From assembly GCF_001905145.1 (NCBI RefSeq), contig NZ_LWLB01000037.1:1-64000 (forward strand): a stretch of 64,000 nt of DNA, given 5' to 3'. Position 1 is the stretch's first letter, and each line of letters starts with the position of its first letter. The notes under the pieces are model-generated. The model was not told the origin of the DNA and made no database searches. It saw nothing but the letters and a program-made list of their open reading frames with translations. Origin of the DNA: Nocardiopsis sp. TSRI0078. GTDB lineage: Bacteria; Actinomycetota; Actinomycetes; Streptosporangiales; Streptosporangiaceae. Made by a program: the position numbers and the translations under genes. Positions 61,333 through 64,000 of the stretch are shown in pieces.

Positions 61333-61974
61333 ATGAACGCACCCGAGACCGCCCGCCACCTGCCCGACCCGGCCACCGCGCGTGACCTGTCCCGCAGGAC
61401 GGCGCTGCTGGAGTTCCTCATCAATCCCGACGGTCGCCACCGCAAGTACGACTTCCTCTCCGACTGGCGGCCGGGGTGGGACCTGGGGACGATGAGCAAC
61501 GGAGGAGGCGACGAGTACGCCGTCGCGCTCTCGGACACGGCCGGTGTCATCCGCTGCTTCGACCACGAGTCGCAGACGAGCCCCTACGCCAACGACGAGG
61601 AGTTCTGGCCGGGGACGGTCGACGCCCTGCCCGCGGAGTTCGCGCCCTTCCTGGCCGATCCCGACTTCCACGGCGGCGACGAGTCGTCGGTGAGCGCCCT
61701 GTTGTGGCGTCTGCCCGGGGACGCCTCCTGGCGCACCGGGGTCGACGGGGGGCGGGACGACGGTTCCGGGTGGCTGCTGGGCGGTCTGTGCGATGAGAAT
61801 CCCGCTGCGTACCACCACGAGCACTTCCAGGACTACTACGAGTGCTCCCTCAGTCTTGATTCCGTGCGCGCCGTCTTCGAGGGGCGGCCCCTGAGCGAGG
61901 AGGTCGTGGCCGGGGTCAACTCCACGGTCGATCCCGGCGAGCTGCTGCGCAGGGTGGCGGCGTACCCGTTCTGA
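61333..61974 (+). CDS. Uncharacterised cytoplasmic protein
   Basis: 213 residues, acidic, without a signal or membrane helix. Aromatic-rich segments (DFLSDWRPGWDLGTMSNGGG, IRCFDHESQTSPYANDEEFW, LPGDASWRTG, HHEHFQDYYECSLSLD) suggest a compact globular fold. The codon pattern is typical of the host. I do not recognise the family. The tone resembles SMI1/KNR4-like or immunity-type proteins, but that is only an impression. It is transcribed alone. Confidence 0.65.
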   Translation: MNAPETARHLPDPATARDLSRRTALLEFLINPDGRHRKYDFLSDWRPGWDLGTMSNGGGDEYAVALSDTAGVIRCFDHESQTSPYANDEEFWPGTVDALPAEFAPFLADPDFHGGDESSVSALLWRLPGDASWRTGVDGGRDDGSGWLLGGLCDENPAAYHHEHFQDYYECSLSLDSVRAVFEGRPLSEEVVAGVNSTVDPGELLRRVAAYPF

Positions 61975-62365
61975 GTCCCCGCTTCCCCGCGTGGGGAGGG
62001 TTCGGGCCCCTCGCAGGGGGAGTGGTGAGGCATGTGGCAGCGAGCACGGTGGAGGACCCGGTGGCGCCGGAGGAGCTCACAGCGTGCCTCCGGTGCCGTG
62101 CCGCGTGTTCGTGCTGGTGACAGCCGCCGTGGAACCAAACGTCAAGTTCATGGCCGAATGTGGCCATGGTGAACCGAGGTTCTGTCTGGGTGTGTTCGTG
62201 CCCATGTCGTCTCCGATGCGTGCGTCTTGATGTGATGTGGGTTACTCGGGAGATGTTCTCCTACGCCTGTTAGCCTCACCTCCCGTCCCAGGGCAGCCAC
62301 CGACCGTGTCCCGACGGCGCGGTCCCCGACAGGTGATCCCCCACCCTGGGCTAGGAAGACCTGCC

Positions 62366-64000
62366 ATGCCCCGCCGTGCTCGGGCACGCGTCGCCGCCCT
62401 TCTGGCGTCGGTGCTCCTGCTGCCTGCCCTGTCCACACCCGCCCTCGCCGGAGAGGGCCCCGAGGTCACCTCCACCGACTACCCCGCCGGGGACGAGTTC
62501 CACGGTTCACCCGGCCAGCCCGGGGAGTTCACCTTCTCCAGCAACGGGGACGAGGACGTCCAGAGCTACTTCTACGCCCTCAACGGCAGCTCCTGCGTCC
62601 ACGAACTCGCCCCCGAGGAACCCGGCGGGCCGGTGACGGTGACCCTCACCCCGCGTCAGGCGGGACCCAACTGGATCTACGCGCGCACCGTGGACGCCTT
62701 CGGCAACTCCTCCGACTGCGTACTCGCCTACTCCTTCCTGGTCGCCCCGCCCAGCGATCCGGTGGCCCACTTCGCCTTCGACGAGGGCCAGGGCGACCGC
62801 GCCGCCGACATCGCCAACCCCGGCCAGGGCGCCACCCTGTCCGACGGTGTGGAGTGGGTCCGCGGCCGGGTCGGGGCGACCGAGAACCCCGACACCAACC
62901 CCACCCCGCGCCTCGAGGGCACCGCCGTGCACACCAGCGGCCGCGCCGACGGCGATCCGGGCCCCCACGACGAGATCACCGCCGACCACTCCACCGTGGA
63001 CACCTCCGGGTCCTTCTCCGTCTCGGCGTGGGTCAAGCTGGACCGCGCCCACGACGACCACATCGCCGTCGCCCAGGAGGGCACGCAGCAGAGCGCCTTC
63101 CACCTGGGCTACCAGGGCGACACCGGCCAGTGGGTGTTCAAGATGTCCCCCCGAGGACGGGTACCGGGACGGTTCCCGGGAGTGGACCGCGGCCACCTCC
63201 ACCGCCTCCGCCGAGGTCGGGGTGTGGACCCACCTGCTGGGCACCCACGACGACGAGACCGGCGAGATCACCCTGTACGTCGACGGCGTCGAACAGGGAA
63301 CGGACACCCACTCCGGGCCGTGGAACGCCCAGGGGCCCCTCGCCATCGGACGCGCCCTGTCCCAGGGCACGGGTGACCACCACTGGCCCGGCGCCCTCGA
63401 CGACATCCGGGTGTGGGACCGCATCGTCCCGGACGAGACCGTGACCGACTCCGAGACCGATTCCGAGGTGTGGCGCCTGGCCAACCGCCCGATCGCGACC
63501 GAGGGCCGGTGGAAGCTCGACGAGTGGGACGGCACGACCGTGGCCGATGCCACCGACCACGGAATCGACGCCACCCTGCACGGTGACCCCCGCACCGCGT
63601 GGAACACCGCCGAGAACGACATCACCTTCTCTCCCGGAGTGCGGTTGGACGGCGCCGACGAGTACATCGAGGCGCCCGGGCCCGTCCTGCGCACCGACCG
63701 CAGCTTCACCGTCGCGGCCTGGGTGCGCCTGGACGAGACCGGCGAGGGCGTCGACACCACCGCCCTCAGCCAGGTCGGCGAGTTCCAGAGCGCCTTCCAC
63801 CTGGGCTACCAGGGGTCCCGGGGGGCGTGGGTGTTCAAGACGGCCCCCCACGACGACGCCCCCACCTCCGGATCGACCGGGTGGACCTACGCCTACTCCA
63901 GCACGGCCGCCCGCCTGGGGGAGTGGACCCACCTGGCGGGGGTCTACGACCACACCAGCGGTGAACTGGTGCTCTACGTCAACGGCTTCGAGGAGTCCCG
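62366..64000 (+). CDS. Secreted LamG-repeat protein, frameshifted and cut by the window end
   Basis: A signal peptide (RVAALLASVLLLPALSTPALA) and an Ig-like segment are followed by at least two LamG/concanavalin-like domains (FAFDEGQGDRAADIAN, SFSVSAWVKLDRAHDDHI, later SFTVAAWVRLDETGEG). The frame changes at the run of six C at 63147-63152: after WVFKMSP the protein continues one frame on (EDGYRDGSREWTAA) and stays open to position 64000. Removing one C restores a single frame. ATG with GGAAG upstream. Such proteins bind carbohydrate on the cell surface and are often linked to enzymes or RHS-like domains further on. The C-terminal part lies outside the window. Confidence 0.8.

Noticed and set aside
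1-64000. CRISPR arrays, rRNA or tRNA genes, complete insertion sequences
   Set aside because: No spaced short repeats, cloverleaf-like sequences with conserved T-loop, rRNA segments or DDE transposase genes were recognised by eye. A tRNA scan could still find one missed here.

Overview
The window is very GC-rich, with strong G/C at third codon positions, frequent GTG and TTG starts, ATGA/GTGA/TTGA gene overlaps, several apparently leaderless transcripts, Tat signals, and SpoIIE-type phosphatases plus a DUF574-type methyltransferase. This points to a filamentous actinomycete. The gene mix fits Nocardiopsis or a relative in the Nocardiopsaceae, but the genus is an inference and no rRNA or tRNA gene was seen to test it.

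Layout. 0-12 kb: the end of an AfsR-like regulator, a MarR/membrane-protein pair with twin palindromes, secreted amidase and PI-PLC genes, a lipoprotein class A beta-lactamase divergent from a LysR gene that is coupled to a second SxxK serine hydrolase, an F420-type oxidoreductase, and a divergent LysG/LysE pair. 12-17 kb: a complete L-rhamnose operon (isomerase, aldolase/dehydrogenase fusion, kinase) behind a promoter loaded with LacI-type operators. 17-26 kb: a zinc dehydrogenase, an unusual beta-lactamase homologue with Ala at the Glu166 position, a DHFR-like protein, a SpoIIE phosphatase, a methyltransferase, and a TetR/MFS efflux pair. 26-38 kb: an interval bounded by a 255-bp direct repeat of the 3' end of a creatininase-family gene. 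It looks less GC-rich in its middle and holds several broken genes: a frameshifted S1 protein, a RidA remnant, and a class III lanthipeptide synthetase fused by deletion to the tail of an ABC exporter.

38-44 kb: a tightly overlapping minus-strand operon encoding a variant GTP cyclohydrolase II, a CDP-alcohol phosphatidyltransferase-like protein, a zinc-type dehydrogenase, a 6-pyruvoyl-tetrahydropterin-synthase homologue, a GT4 glycosyltransferase, a methyltransferase and a flippase-like membrane protein. Together with the creatininase-family gene this looks like a poorly described pathway that starts from GTP. The cyclohydrolase has Leu where the E. coli enzyme has Tyr105, a position linked to stopping at the formylated pyrimidine (FAPy), and the archaeal FAPy deformylase is a creatininase-family protein. 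This is the best candidate for an undescribed system here.

44-48 kb: an ABC sugar importer with a divergent LacI regulator. 48-55 kb: a methyltransferase, a secreted PL11 rhamnogalacturonan lyase (a likely source of rhamnose for the 12-17 kb operon), an HSL-type esterase and a Tat-exported tyrosinase. 55-59.5 kb: a heterodimeric ABC exporter preceded by a short ORF with a good ribosome binding site and a strong promoter. 59.5-64 kb: a GNAT acetyltransferase, a frameshifted membrane protein, a small secreted cysteine-containing protein, an unknown protein, and a frameshifted LamG protein running off the end.
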